Assembly: GCF_001403875.1 (NCBI RefSeq)
Contig: NZ_LN884299.1
Span: forward strand, 2,418,117 to 2,482,116
Direction of reading: 5' to 3'
From: Paenibacillus ihumii
Lineage (GTDB): Bacteria; Bacillota; Bacilli; Paenibacillales; Paenibacillaceae
Length of the DNA stretch: 64,000 bases
Below are positions 18,441 to 26,129 of this stretch, piece after piece. The notes under the pieces are model-generated. The model ran no database searches. It saw only the letters and a program-made list of their open reading frames with translations, and was not told the origin of the DNA. Within the stretch, counting starts at the first letter, position 1. Each line of letters starts with the position of its first letter. Position numbers and translations under genes: made by a program.

Positions 18441-20834
18441 TTAATTGCGCAGCGGCTTGCCAGTGGCCAGCATATGCTCCATCCGCTGCCGGGTCTTCGG
18501 TTCGCCGCAGAGACTGAGGAACGCCTCGCGTTCCAAATCGAGCATATACTGCTCGCTTACATAGGTGCCTGGCGGAACATCTCCTCCGGCCAGCACATGG
18601 GCGAGCTTCTTCGCAATGAGCAGATCGTGGTCGCTGATATAGCGGCCTTCCCTCATGCCGATCGCCCCCAATTGCAGCACGGCCTTGCCTTCCGAGCCGA
18701 CGACGCGCAGCTTCTCCTCCTGCGGCGGTTCGTATCCGGCAGCCGCCATCCGCAGCACCGCCTGCTTCGCTTCATAGATCAAGTAGTCCGGATTAAGGAT
18801 GATGCGATCCTGCTCCCTCAGGTAGCCGAGCGCCTTGGCATCATGTCCGCTGCTCGATACCTTAGCCATCCCGATCGTCTCAAAGGCGCGATTGATGAGC
18901 GGCTGCAGATCCCCGTCCGCTCCCGCGTGCCGGCTTGCCCGCAGCGCAAGCTCCTTGCAGCCGCCCCCTGCCGGGATCAGCCCGACACCGGCCTCTACCA
19001 GGCCGTAATACGTCTCCGCCGCGGCGATCACCTGATCGGCAGGCATGCACGCTTCGACCCCGCCGCCGAGCGTCATCCGGTGCGGGGCAGCTACGACCGG
19101 CTTCTCGAACCGTTTCAAACGGTACATCGTTCTCTGGAACAGCCGGATAATCTCATCGATCTCATCCCATTCCTCATCCTGCGCCTCCATGAGCAGCAGC
19201 ATCAGATTAGCGCCGACACAGAAATTGCGTCCCTGATTGGCGATGACCAAGCCCGCGAAATTGCGCCTCACCTCGTCTACACTCTGCGTAATCATCTCCA
19301 GAATGTCCCCGCCGATCGCATTGTTCGGCGAGTGGAACTCCAGGCAGGCTACGCCGTCGCCGAGATCGATGAGGTTTGCTCCGCTGTTCGCCTTGACCAC
19401 CTTGTTCTGCTCCTTCAGGTCGCGCAGGGAAATCTTCTCCGGCGGGATGTCAATCTGTTTATATTTCGATCCACACGCCTGGAACAGAACGCCTTGCTCT
19501 TTCTTGTAAAATGTTTCATGCCCCTCGGAGATCCAATCCTTAATCCAGGAGGGAACGGTTAATCCCTCGGCTTCCATTCGCGCGACAGAGCGGGACAGCC
19601 CGATGGCCTCCCAGGTCTCGAAGGGACCAAGCTCCCAATTGAAGCCCCACTTCATCGCCTCATCAATCTCGCGGAGGCTGTCCGCGATTTCACCCACCTT
19701 TTCGGCGGAATAAATCAGCACCTGCTTCAGAACATCCCAGGCAAAATCGGCATAACGATCCCCGCCGGCGAGCAGCGCCTTCGTCTTGGCCTTCGCGCCT
19801 TTAGCCAGCTTAGCAGCCTCGAGCGAGCCGGAGGCCGGCTTTCTCAGCGGCTTGTATTCCAGCGTGCTCAAATCCAATGCAAGGATCTGGCTGCCCTCGG
19901 CACCTTTCACTTTTTTATAGAAGCCCTGCCTTGTTTTCTCTCCCAGCCGCCCTTGGCTGACCAGCTCTTTCAGCACGTCAGGGATGGCGAACACCGAGCG
20001 CTCCCGCTCATCTGCCGCATGCTCGAACACATTGTTCGCCACATGCACGAACGTATCCAGGCCGACCAGATCCAGCGTGCGGAAGGTTGCGCTCTTGGGG
20101 CGGCCCATCGCGGGTCCGGTAACGGCATCCACCTCTTCCACAGACAGCCCTTTTTCAATCATCTCGCGCAGCGTGACAAGCAGCCCGTAGGTGCCGATCC
20201 GGTTTGCGATGAAATTCGGCGTATCCTTGGCTTGAACGACCGTCTTGCCGAGCTTTCCTTCCGCAAATTCAGCCATCCGGGCCACCACGCCGGAATCCGT
20301 TGTTCTTCCGGGAATGATCTCCAGCAGCTTCATATACCGCGGCGGATTAAAGAAATGGGTGCCGAGAAAATGGCGCCGGAACGCTTCTGACCGCCCCTCG
20401 GCCATCTCATTGATCGAGATGCCCGAGGTATTGGAGCTTACGACGATCCCCGGCCTCCAATGCCGCTCAATGTCGCTCAGCAGCTTCCGCTTCACCTCTA
20501 AATTCTCGACAACGACCTCGATCACCCAATCGACACCGGAAATGCGGTGGAGATCGTCCTCCAGATTCCCCGGGGTAATCCGCGAGGCGAAGCGTGCATC
20601 ATACAGCGGAGCAGGCTTGGTCTTGACCAGCTGCCTGATGGCCGACGACGCAAGCCGGCTGCGCACTGCCGGATGCTCCAGCGTCAATCCTTTGGCTGCC
20701 TCGGACTCCGTAAGCTGCGTTGGAACGATGTCCAGCAGCAGGCAGGATATTCCCGCATTCGCCAGTTGGGCCGCAATCCCCGAACCCATAATGCCCGAGC
20801 CAATGACGGCCGCCCTTCTGATTGGTTTGAACAT
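18441..20834 (-). CDS. fadN: 3-hydroxyacyl-CoA dehydrogenase / enoyl-CoA hydratase
   Basis: About 797 residues from the ATG at 20834, which gives the N-terminus MFKPIRRAAVIGSGIMGSG and is preceded by GGGAGGGG; an ATG 21 bp upstream overlaps that ribosome site. The N-terminal half is the NAD-binding 3-hydroxyacyl-CoA dehydrogenase (GSGIMGSGIAAQLANAG; SNTSGISINEMAE; GTHFFNPPRYMKLLEII), and the C-terminal half is a crotonase-type hydratase (GLVIANQGRNFCVGANL; MTLGGGVEACM). The domain order is that of FadN, the reverse of E. coli FadB. It carries out hydration and the second oxidation. Confidence 0.94.
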   Translation of the reverse strand: MFKPIRRAAVIGSGIMGSGIAAQLANAGISCLLLDIVPTQLTESEAAKGLTLEHPAVRSRLASSAIRQLVKTKPAPLYDARFASRITPGNLEDDLHRISGVDWVIEVVVENLEVKRKLLSDIERHWRPGIVVSSNTSGISINEMAEGRSEAFRRHFLGTHFFNPPRYMKLLEIIPGRTTDSGVVARMAEFAEGKLGKTVVQAKDTPNFIANRIGTYGLLVTLREMIEKGLSVEEVDAVTGPAMGRPKSATFRTLDLVGLDTFVHVANNVFEHAADERERSVFAIPDVLKELVSQGRLGEKTRQGFYKKVKGAEGSQILALDLSTLEYKPLRKPASGSLEAAKLAKGAKAKTKALLAGGDRYADFAWDVLKQVLIYSAEKVGEIADSLREIDEAMKWGFNWELGPFETWEAIGLSRSVARMEAEGLTVPSWIKDWISEGHETFYKKEQGVLFQACGSKYKQIDIPPEKISLRDLKEQNKVVKANSGANLIDLGDGVACLEFHSPNNAIGGDILEMITQSVDEVRRNFAGLVIANQGRNFCVGANLMLLLMEAQDEEWDEIDEIIRLFQRTMYRLKRFEKPVVAAPHRMTLGGGVEACMPADQVIAAAETYYGLVEAGVGLIPAGGGCKELALRASRHAGADGDLQPLINRAFETIGMAKVSSSGHDAKALGYLREQDRIILNPDYLIYEAKQAVLRMAAAGYEPPQEEKLRVVGSEGKAVLQLGAIGMREGRYISDHDLLIAKKLAHVLAGGDVPPGTYVSEQYMLDLEREAFLSLCGEPKTRQRMEHMLATGKPLRN

Positions 20835-20879
20835 ACTCCTTCCCCTCCCGTGCATATTTAATAGTTGCTCGACCGGCAG

Positions 20880-23075
20880 CTAGACCCTCTTCTCCTGCAT
20901 AATCTCCGGCTGTCCGGCACTTGCAGTATCACTGCCGAATACGGACAGCGCCAAAATTTCCGCGACGTCCTTCGCCTTGATGTGTTCATCAACCTCCTTC
21001 AGCTTCGTTCCATCCTCCAGCATCGTGAGACAATAAGGACAGGCGCTGCTGATCAAGCTCGGTTTTACCTCCAGCGCCTGTTCGGTTCTGGCCACATTAA
21101 CCCGTTTGCCGCTGGTCTCCTCCATCCACATCAGCCCGCCCCCGGCCCCGCAGCACATGCCGTTGTCCCGGCTGCGCTCCATTTCAATGAGCGTCACGCC
21201 CGGGATGGCTCGAAGCACGTCCCTCGGTTCCTCATATACGCCGTTGTACCTGCCGAGATAGCAGGAGTCATGGTAAGTGATTCTCTCCCTTACCTGATGA
21301 CGCGGGGTCAGCCGCCCCTCCATGACCAATTGGCCCAGCAGCTGCGTATGATGCAGCACCTCCACCTCTCCCAGTCCGAAATCGGGATATTCATTCTTCA
21401 GCGTATTGAACGTATGCGGACAGGCGGTCACGATTTTTCGAACGCCATATTTGCGGAACATCTCGATGTTCTCCAGGCAAAGCTGCTGAAACAGAAGCTC
21501 ATTGCCAAGCCGACGCGGCGTATCTCCGGAGCCTCTTTCCTCATTGCCGAGAATCGCGAAGCTGATGCCGGCTTCATGCAGGAGGCGAACAAGAGCTTTG
21601 GAGGTTTTGCGGCTCCGCTGATCATAGGACCCCATCGAGCCGACAAAAAACAAAAATTCAAACCCGGGATTGTCGCGTACCGTCGGCACAGGGATTCCTT
21701 CAATTTCTGCCGTCCAGTCCGCCCGGTCGCTGCGGCTCAGCCCCCACGGATTGCCCTGACGCTCGATGTTCATCATCGCGCGCTGCCCCTCGTGAGGCAT
21801 ACTTCCCTCCATAAGAACTAAATGGCGGCGCAAATCGATGATTTTATCCACATGCTCATTGCCGACAGGACATTGATCCTCACAATTCCGGCAGGTCGTG
21901 CAGGCCCAGATCTCCGCCTCCGTCATCACCCCGCCGATCAAAGCGACATCCTCAGGAGATTGCTCCCGGAACGTCCAGGAGACTTTATGCCAGGCCATGG
22001 TAGGGGCGATATCGGTAATGCCGGCCGATTCGGTCCAAACCGGCTGAAGAGGTCCAGCTTCAGAAGCAGGCTCAACGGCATGGGCTCCCTGCTTTAAAGA
22101 AGGCAGGCTAGGAACATATGGCGATTTCCCGGTGGCCGCTGCCCCCTTCTCCTGTAAATGGTCGCGCAGCTTCGTGATCAGATGCATCGGCGACAAGGCT
22201 TTGCCGGTATTCGATGCCGGACAGACATTCGTGCAGCGCCCGCATTCCACGCAGGCGAAGAAATCGAGCATCTGCTTTTGCGTGAAATCTTCGATGCGGC
22301 CCGCACCGAAGTTCTCGGTCTCTTCATCTTCAAGATCCAGCTTCTTGAGGCGCCCGATGGGCTCGCTGCGGCGCAGCCACAGATTAATAGGTGCAGTGAT
22401 AATATGGAAATGCTTCGATTGGGGTACGTAGACTAAGAAGGATAGCAGGATGAGTAAATGCAGCCACCAGAACAGGTAGAAGAAAAAGGCTGCGTAGGGC
22501 GGCGGCATTCCGGCAAATGCGGCGGCAATAAGCGAGGAGACAGGCGCATAGCCGGAGGGCTCCAGACCGAGCCACAGACGCTCGAAGCCGAGCGATAGCA
22601 GGACAGTCAGCATAAGTGAGTAAATAAAGATAATGACAATGCTGGGCTTCCAGCCCCTTTTCAAGCGAGCCAGCTTCTCCCCATACCGTCGATATGCTGC
22701 ATAAGCCATAGCGAGCAGAATGAGCAGAGCTGTGATTTCCTGGAGCAGCCCAAACTGCTCGTAGGCGGGAAGCGGCAAATGCTTCCCTTTGGCCAGTCCT
22801 TTGACGATCAGATCCAGCGCGCCAAACTGCAAAATGATAAATCCGTAAAATATCGCGATGTGCATTAAGCCGCTGCGCGGGTCCTTGAGCAGCTTCTTCT
22901 GCCCGAACACCTCGGACATGTATTCGCCCGCCCTGCCCTTGCTCCGGTCCTGCTGCTCTACCGGCCTGCCGAGCCGCAAATACCCGAAGCGGCGATAGAC
23001 GACGATAACAAAAGCGTAGATGCCTGCTCCGGTTGCCGCTAAACACAAACCCAGGTTAATAAGCTGCAACGTCAT
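20880..23075 (-). CDS. fadF: Membrane ETF:menaquinone oxidoreductase, Fe-S (FadF/EtfD type)
   Basis: About 731 residues from ATG 23075; an ATG at 23123 adds 16 residues of poor quality. Six or so membrane segments lie in the first 270 residues. Two 4Fe-4S motifs follow (CVECGRCTNVCPAS and CTTCRNCEDQCPVG), then two CCG domains (YHDSCYLGRYNGVYEEP; CCGAGGGLMWMEE; SACPYCLTML). This is the FadF/EtfD architecture, which takes electrons from reduced ETF to the quinone pool. It heads the beta-oxidation operon and is divergent from fadR-etfB-etfA, so dehydrogenase, ETF and quinone reductase are all in one locus. Confidence 0.9.
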   Translation of the reverse strand: MTLQLINLGLCLAATGAGIYAFVIVVYRRFGYLRLGRPVEQQDRSKGRAGEYMSEVFGQKKLLKDPRSGLMHIAIFYGFIILQFGALDLIVKGLAKGKHLPLPAYEQFGLLQEITALLILLAMAYAAYRRYGEKLARLKRGWKPSIVIIFIYSLMLTVLLSLGFERLWLGLEPSGYAPVSSLIAAAFAGMPPPYAAFFFYLFWWLHLLILLSFLVYVPQSKHFHIITAPINLWLRRSEPIGRLKKLDLEDEETENFGAGRIEDFTQKQMLDFFACVECGRCTNVCPASNTGKALSPMHLITKLRDHLQEKGAAATGKSPYVPSLPSLKQGAHAVEPASEAGPLQPVWTESAGITDIAPTMAWHKVSWTFREQSPEDVALIGGVMTEAEIWACTTCRNCEDQCPVGNEHVDKIIDLRRHLVLMEGSMPHEGQRAMMNIERQGNPWGLSRSDRADWTAEIEGIPVPTVRDNPGFEFLFFVGSMGSYDQRSRKTSKALVRLLHEAGISFAILGNEERGSGDTPRRLGNELLFQQLCLENIEMFRKYGVRKIVTACPHTFNTLKNEYPDFGLGEVEVLHHTQLLGQLVMEGRLTPRHQVRERITYHDSCYLGRYNGVYEEPRDVLRAIPGVTLIEMERSRDNGMCCGAGGGLMWMEETSGKRVNVARTEQALEVKPSLISSACPYCLTMLEDGTKLKEVDEHIKAKDVAEILALSVFGSDTASAGQPEIMQEKRV

Positions 23076-23128
23076 GAGCTTTCCGTCCTTTCTTCCATAA
23101 ATGATCGAGCCTGAAGACGACAAGCCTA

Positions 23129-23142
23129 AGAGAGCGTTTACA
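23129..23142. promoter_or_regulatory. cre-like site (CcpA)
   Basis: AGAGAGCGTTTACA matches the reverse catabolite-responsive-element consensus (TGNNWNCGYTTNCA) except for its first base. It lies in the leader of fadF. CcpA repression of fatty-acid degradation is known in Bacillus; the match here is only suggestive. Confidence 0.35.
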
Positions 23143-23178
23143 TTTGCTTGGACTTCTTATACTTTTGTAGAACAAACA

Positions 23179-23207
23179 TTGACTTTTTCCATGATTTCCC
23201 CTAAGAT
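23179..23207 (+). promoter_or_regulatory. Sigma-A-type promoter of fadR-etfB-etfA
   Basis: TTGACT (23179-23184), 17 bp, TAAGAT (23202-23207). Predicted transcription start is near 23214, directly upstream of the FadR operator, so bound FadR would block initiation or early elongation. Confidence 0.65.
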
Positions 23208-23218
23208 GAATACAAAAA

Positions 23219-23236
23219 TGAATGAGCATTCATTCA
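23219..23236. promoter_or_regulatory. FadR operator
   Basis: TGAATGA-GCAT-TCATTCA, two perfect 7-bp arms with a 4-bp centre. The arms are identical to those of the B. subtilis FadR consensus (TGAATGA-N4-TCATTCA). It lies 33 bp before fadR and 143 bp before fadF, so one operator can serve both divergent operons. Confidence 0.85.
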
Positions 23237-23268
23237 GTTGGTTTAAATATTAACATTGAGGTGACCTC

Positions 23269-23853
23269 ATGACAAGTAGAAAACAGGAAAAATTTGAAAT
23301 GATTTTGGATGCGGCCCAGAAGGTCATCGCCGAGAACGGCTTTCACGGCTCACAGGTGTCCAAAATTGCAAAGGAGGCCGGCGTAGCGGACGGTACGATT
23401 TATTTATATTTCAAGAAGAAGGAAGATATCCTTATCTCTTTGTTCGAGGATCGCCTGGGCAAGCTGGTCGATAGGTTCAACAGCAGCATTCAGGAGACCG
23501 ACACGGCGGAGCAGGCGCTGCGCAAAGTGTGCGAAATCCATTTCACCGAGCTGGAGAGCAACGTCGACCTCGCCTATGTTACCCAAATCGAGCTCAGGCA
23601 GAGCTCCATTGAGCTGCGCAAGGCAATCGGGCTCTCCGTGAAGCCCTATATTCAATTGATCGAGCATATTGTACAAAAGGGGATCGCGGAGAATTCGTTC
23701 CGGCCCGAGCTGGATCCCAAGCTCACGCGCCACCTGATCTTCGGCGGGATGGATGAGGTTGTGACCTCCTGGCTCATTTCTGGAAGGAAGTACTCCCTCT
23801 CCGCCCAGGTGGACAAAACGGTCGACTTCTTCCTGAAAGCCTTAAAGCTCTGA
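23269..23853 (+). CDS. fadR: TetR-family repressor of fatty-acid degradation
   Basis: 194 residues, the same length as B. subtilis FadR. The TetR helix-turn-helix covers about residues 10-56 (ILDAAQKVIAENGFHGSQVS; VADGTIYLYFKKKEDILISL). The C-terminal ligand domain should bind long-chain acyl-CoA, which releases the protein from DNA. The operator in front of the gene matches the Bacillus FadR box, and the gene lies between its predicted targets. GAGGTGACCTC surrounds the start. etfB follows 75 bp downstream. Confidence 0.93.
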   Translation: MTSRKQEKFEMILDAAQKVIAENGFHGSQVSKIAKEAGVADGTIYLYFKKKEDILISLFEDRLGKLVDRFNSSIQETDTAEQALRKVCEIHFTELESNVDLAYVTQIELRQSSIELRKAIGLSVKPYIQLIEHIVQKGIAENSFRPELDPKLTRHLIFGGMDEVVTSWLISGRKYSLSAQVDKTVDFFLKALKL

Positions 23854-23928
23854 AGCCTTGCAGCCCAATCCAAGCTGGTGCTGAATTCAAATGTATCCTG
23901 CGTCAATCATATGAGGAGGGAAATTTGC

Positions 23929-24696
23929 ATGAACATCTTCGTGATTTTGAAGCAAACCTTTGATACCGAGGAGAAAATCGTGCTTGACGGAGAAAAAGTC
24001 TCTGAGGATGGCGTAAAGTTCATCATCAACCCTTATGACGAATATGCGGTAGAGGAGGCGCTGCGGCTGAAGGAGCAGCATGGCGGTCTCGTCACAGTCA
24101 TCTCTGTCGGTCCGCCAAGGGCTGCGGAGGCGCTGCGGACCGCCCTGGCGATGGGCGCAGATGAGGCGGTGCTCATCTCGGATGAGCGCATTCCTGCAGA
24201 CGAATACAGCCTGTCGACCGTGCTGGCAGCCTGCCTTGCGAAGGAATCCGCCGACATCGTGCTTGGCGGCAATTTCTCTGTGGATCAAGGGTCCGGGCAG
24301 GTCGCCATCCGTGTTGCCCGACTGCTCGGGCTTCCCCACGTCTCCTCCATTACGAAGCTGGATGTCGCGGGCGGCAGAGCCGATGTGCTCCGGGATGCCG
24401 AGGGCGATACGGAGGCGATCGAGGTTGCTCTACCTGCCCTGTTTACGGCGCAGCAAGGCCTGAATGAACCGCGCTACCCTTCCTTGCCCGGCATCATGAA
24501 GGCGAAGAAGAAGCCGCTGCGGCAGCTTGGGCTGGATGAGCTCGGCTTGCCGGAAGGCAGCTTCGCTCCCCGAACAGAACGTCTCTCCCTGTCGCTTCCC
24601 CCGCTAAGAAATGCCGGACAAATTCTGCAGGGCGATCTGAAGCAGCAGGCAGCGGAGCTTGTATCCCTGCTGCGTAACGAAGCCAAGGCGATTTAA
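23929..24696 (+). CDS. etfB: Electron transfer flavoprotein, beta subunit
   Basis: 255 residues from the ATG at 23929, preceded by GAGGAGGG; an in-frame ATG 51 bp upstream has no ribosome site. The sequence shows the ETF-beta pattern: MNIFVILKQTFDTEEKI, NPYDEYAVEEALRLKEQ, GNFSVDQGSGQVAIRVARLL (AMP-binding) and ALFTAQQGLNEPRYPSLPGI. It forms the heterodimer with EtfA that accepts electrons from FadE. Upstream is fadR and downstream etfA, with a 22-bp gap. Confidence 0.95.
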   Translation: MNIFVILKQTFDTEEKIVLDGEKVSEDGVKFIINPYDEYAVEEALRLKEQHGGLVTVISVGPPRAAEALRTALAMGADEAVLISDERIPADEYSLSTVLAACLAKESADIVLGGNFSVDQGSGQVAIRVARLLGLPHVSSITKLDVAGGRADVLRDAEGDTEAIEVALPALFTAQQGLNEPRYPSLPGIMKAKKKPLRQLGLDELGLPEGSFAPRTERLSLSLPPLRNAGQILQGDLKQQAAELVSLLRNEAKAI

Positions 24697-24718
24697 TTAA
24701 TCAAAGGGAGGAATACCC

Positions 24719-25693
24719 ATGAGCCATCATTATGTGGTTATTGCGGAAGCACGAGGCGGGCAGCTCCGCCAGGTCAGCCTGGAGGCCGTAAAGGCCGCGC
24801 AGCTGTCTGCAAATGAAGGAGACGCGATCTCAGCCCTGATCCTGGGACATCACCTGGCTGAAGAGGCCAGACAGCTGTCCTTATACATTAGCGGTCAAGT
24901 GCATGTCGTCGATCATGCCGATCTGGAGCATTATTCTGCCGAATGCTATTGCTCTGCAATGCTTCCTCTCTTGGAATCCTTGCAGCCCTGCGGCATTGTG
25001 CTCGGCCATACAGCCATGGGCCGGGATCTGGCTCCCCTGCTCGCCGCGCACCTCCAAGCTGGACAAATTTCTGACGTGACCTCCATTCATAGAAGCGGTT
25101 CAGAAGTGCTCTACACTAGGCCTATCTACGCAGGCAAAGCCTTCGAGCAGAAGCGGTTTACCGCAGCCCCGCATATCCTTACCATAAGGCCTAACAATAT
25201 CCCGCCGGCTGCAGAAGCGGAGTCTCCGGGCCAAATTGTTCAGCATGCTTACACGGCTCCTGCCAATCTTAGAACCGTCATTAAGGATGTCATCACCAAA
25301 GCCTCAGGGCGGGTCGATTTATCCGAAGCGCAAATCGTCGTCTCCGGCGGCCGCGGCGTGAAGAGCGCAGAAGGCTTTCAGCCGCTTGAGCAGCTAGCCG
25401 AGGTGCTGGGCGGAGCTGTGGGCGCTTCCCGCGGAGCCTGCGATGCCGGGTACTGCGACTATGCGCTGCAAATTGGCCAGACCGGCAAGGTCGTCACGCC
25501 GCAAATTTACATTGCCTGCGGAATAAGCGGCGCTATTCAGCACTTGGCAGGCATGAGCCAGTCCCGCATCATTATTGCGATAAATAAGGACCCGGAAGCC
25601 CCGATTTTCAAAATAGCGGATTACGGCATCGTCGGCGATCTATTCGAGGTGCTTCCTCTTTTGACGGAGGAGTTCCGCAAAGCGCTGGCTTGA
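24719..25693 (+). CDS. etfA: Electron transfer flavoprotein, alpha subunit
   Basis: 324 residues. The C-terminal FAD domain carries the family signatures VVSGGRGVKSAEGF, GASRGACDAGYC, QIGQTGKVVTPQIYIACGIS, GAIQHLAGMSQSRIIIAINKD and GDLFEVLPLL. It has the usual length for EtfA. It receives electrons from acyl-CoA dehydrogenase and delivers them to the FadF membrane oxidoreductase. GGGAGGAATACCC precedes the ATG. It is the last gene of fadR-etfB-etfA, followed by a 12-bp hairpin. Confidence 0.96.
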   Translation: MSHHYVVIAEARGGQLRQVSLEAVKAAQLSANEGDAISALILGHHLAEEARQLSLYISGQVHVVDHADLEHYSAECYCSAMLPLLESLQPCGIVLGHTAMGRDLAPLLAAHLQAGQISDVTSIHRSGSEVLYTRPIYAGKAFEQKRFTAAPHILTIRPNNIPPAAEAESPGQIVQHAYTAPANLRTVIKDVITKASGRVDLSEAQIVVSGGRGVKSAEGFQPLEQLAEVLGGAVGASRGACDAGYCDYALQIGQTGKVVTPQIYIACGISGAIQHLAGMSQSRIIIAINKDPEAPIFKIADYGIVGDLFEVLPLLTEEFRKALA

Positions 25694-25783
25694 AGCCGAT
25701 CCTGCCAGCCTTGTGCGCCTGTAAACCTGCACCTAGTGCGGACTTCTGCCTATTCAATAATTTCCATGTCCTATAGACAGCTA

Positions 25784-25813
25784 AGGCGACGACGGTAAAT
25801 TCCGTCGTCGCCT
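25784..25813. terminator. 12-bp GC-rich hairpin between etfA and a small minus-strand gene
   Basis: AGGCGACGACGG/CCGTCGTCGCCT with a 6-nt loop. There is no long T-run on either side, so termination efficiency is uncertain. The stop codon of the minus-strand small gene touches the stem. Confidence 0.6.
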
Positions 25814-25986
25814 CATAATTTCACCAAGCTTGCGACCGAGCGCAGCAGGCGAAGCGCCGCTTGCCTCCTTAAATGCCGCCTTCTCGGTCCGATGATTCTC
25901 CCCTCCTCATTCACCCTGTAATGCTGAGGATGATGATGGAACCATTTCATATCTCTCTCCAACCGGTATAATTCCTCGGTGTACAT
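25813..25986 (-). CDS. Small basic protein (57 aa), function unknown
   Basis: The frame starts MYTEELYRLERDMKWFHHHP, ends RSVASLVKL, and has an arginine-rich centre (GPRRRHLRRQ). A GAGGGGGAGAAG ribosome site precedes the ATG. No family was recognised. It is convergent with etfA and its stop lies on the edge of the hairpin. The ribosome site and the amphipathic basic tail make it a better candidate than chance, but the evidence is limited. Confidence 0.5.
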   Translation of the reverse strand: MYTEELYRLERDMKWFHHHPQHYRVNEEGRIIGPRRRHLRRQAALRLLRSVASLVKL

Positions 25987-26129
25987 CTTCTCTCCCCCTC
26001 AATCTTCCTAAGCCTTAATTCATTTCCATTATCATCTTCAAAAGCAGGAAGAAAAAGAGTACACTAATGAACAAGTAATTCCCCTTTTTATTGAGGAAGC
26101 GAATTTTAGGGCACAATGAGGTGATGGGT

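Noticed and set aside
17970..19562. Plus-strand 530-codon frame opposite fadA/fadN
   Set aside because: Spans two real minus-strand genes, has no ribosome site, and its residues are mirror-frame products.
25784..25813. CRISPR-like or iteron repeat
   Set aside because: A single 12-bp hairpin only; no direct repeats with spacers.
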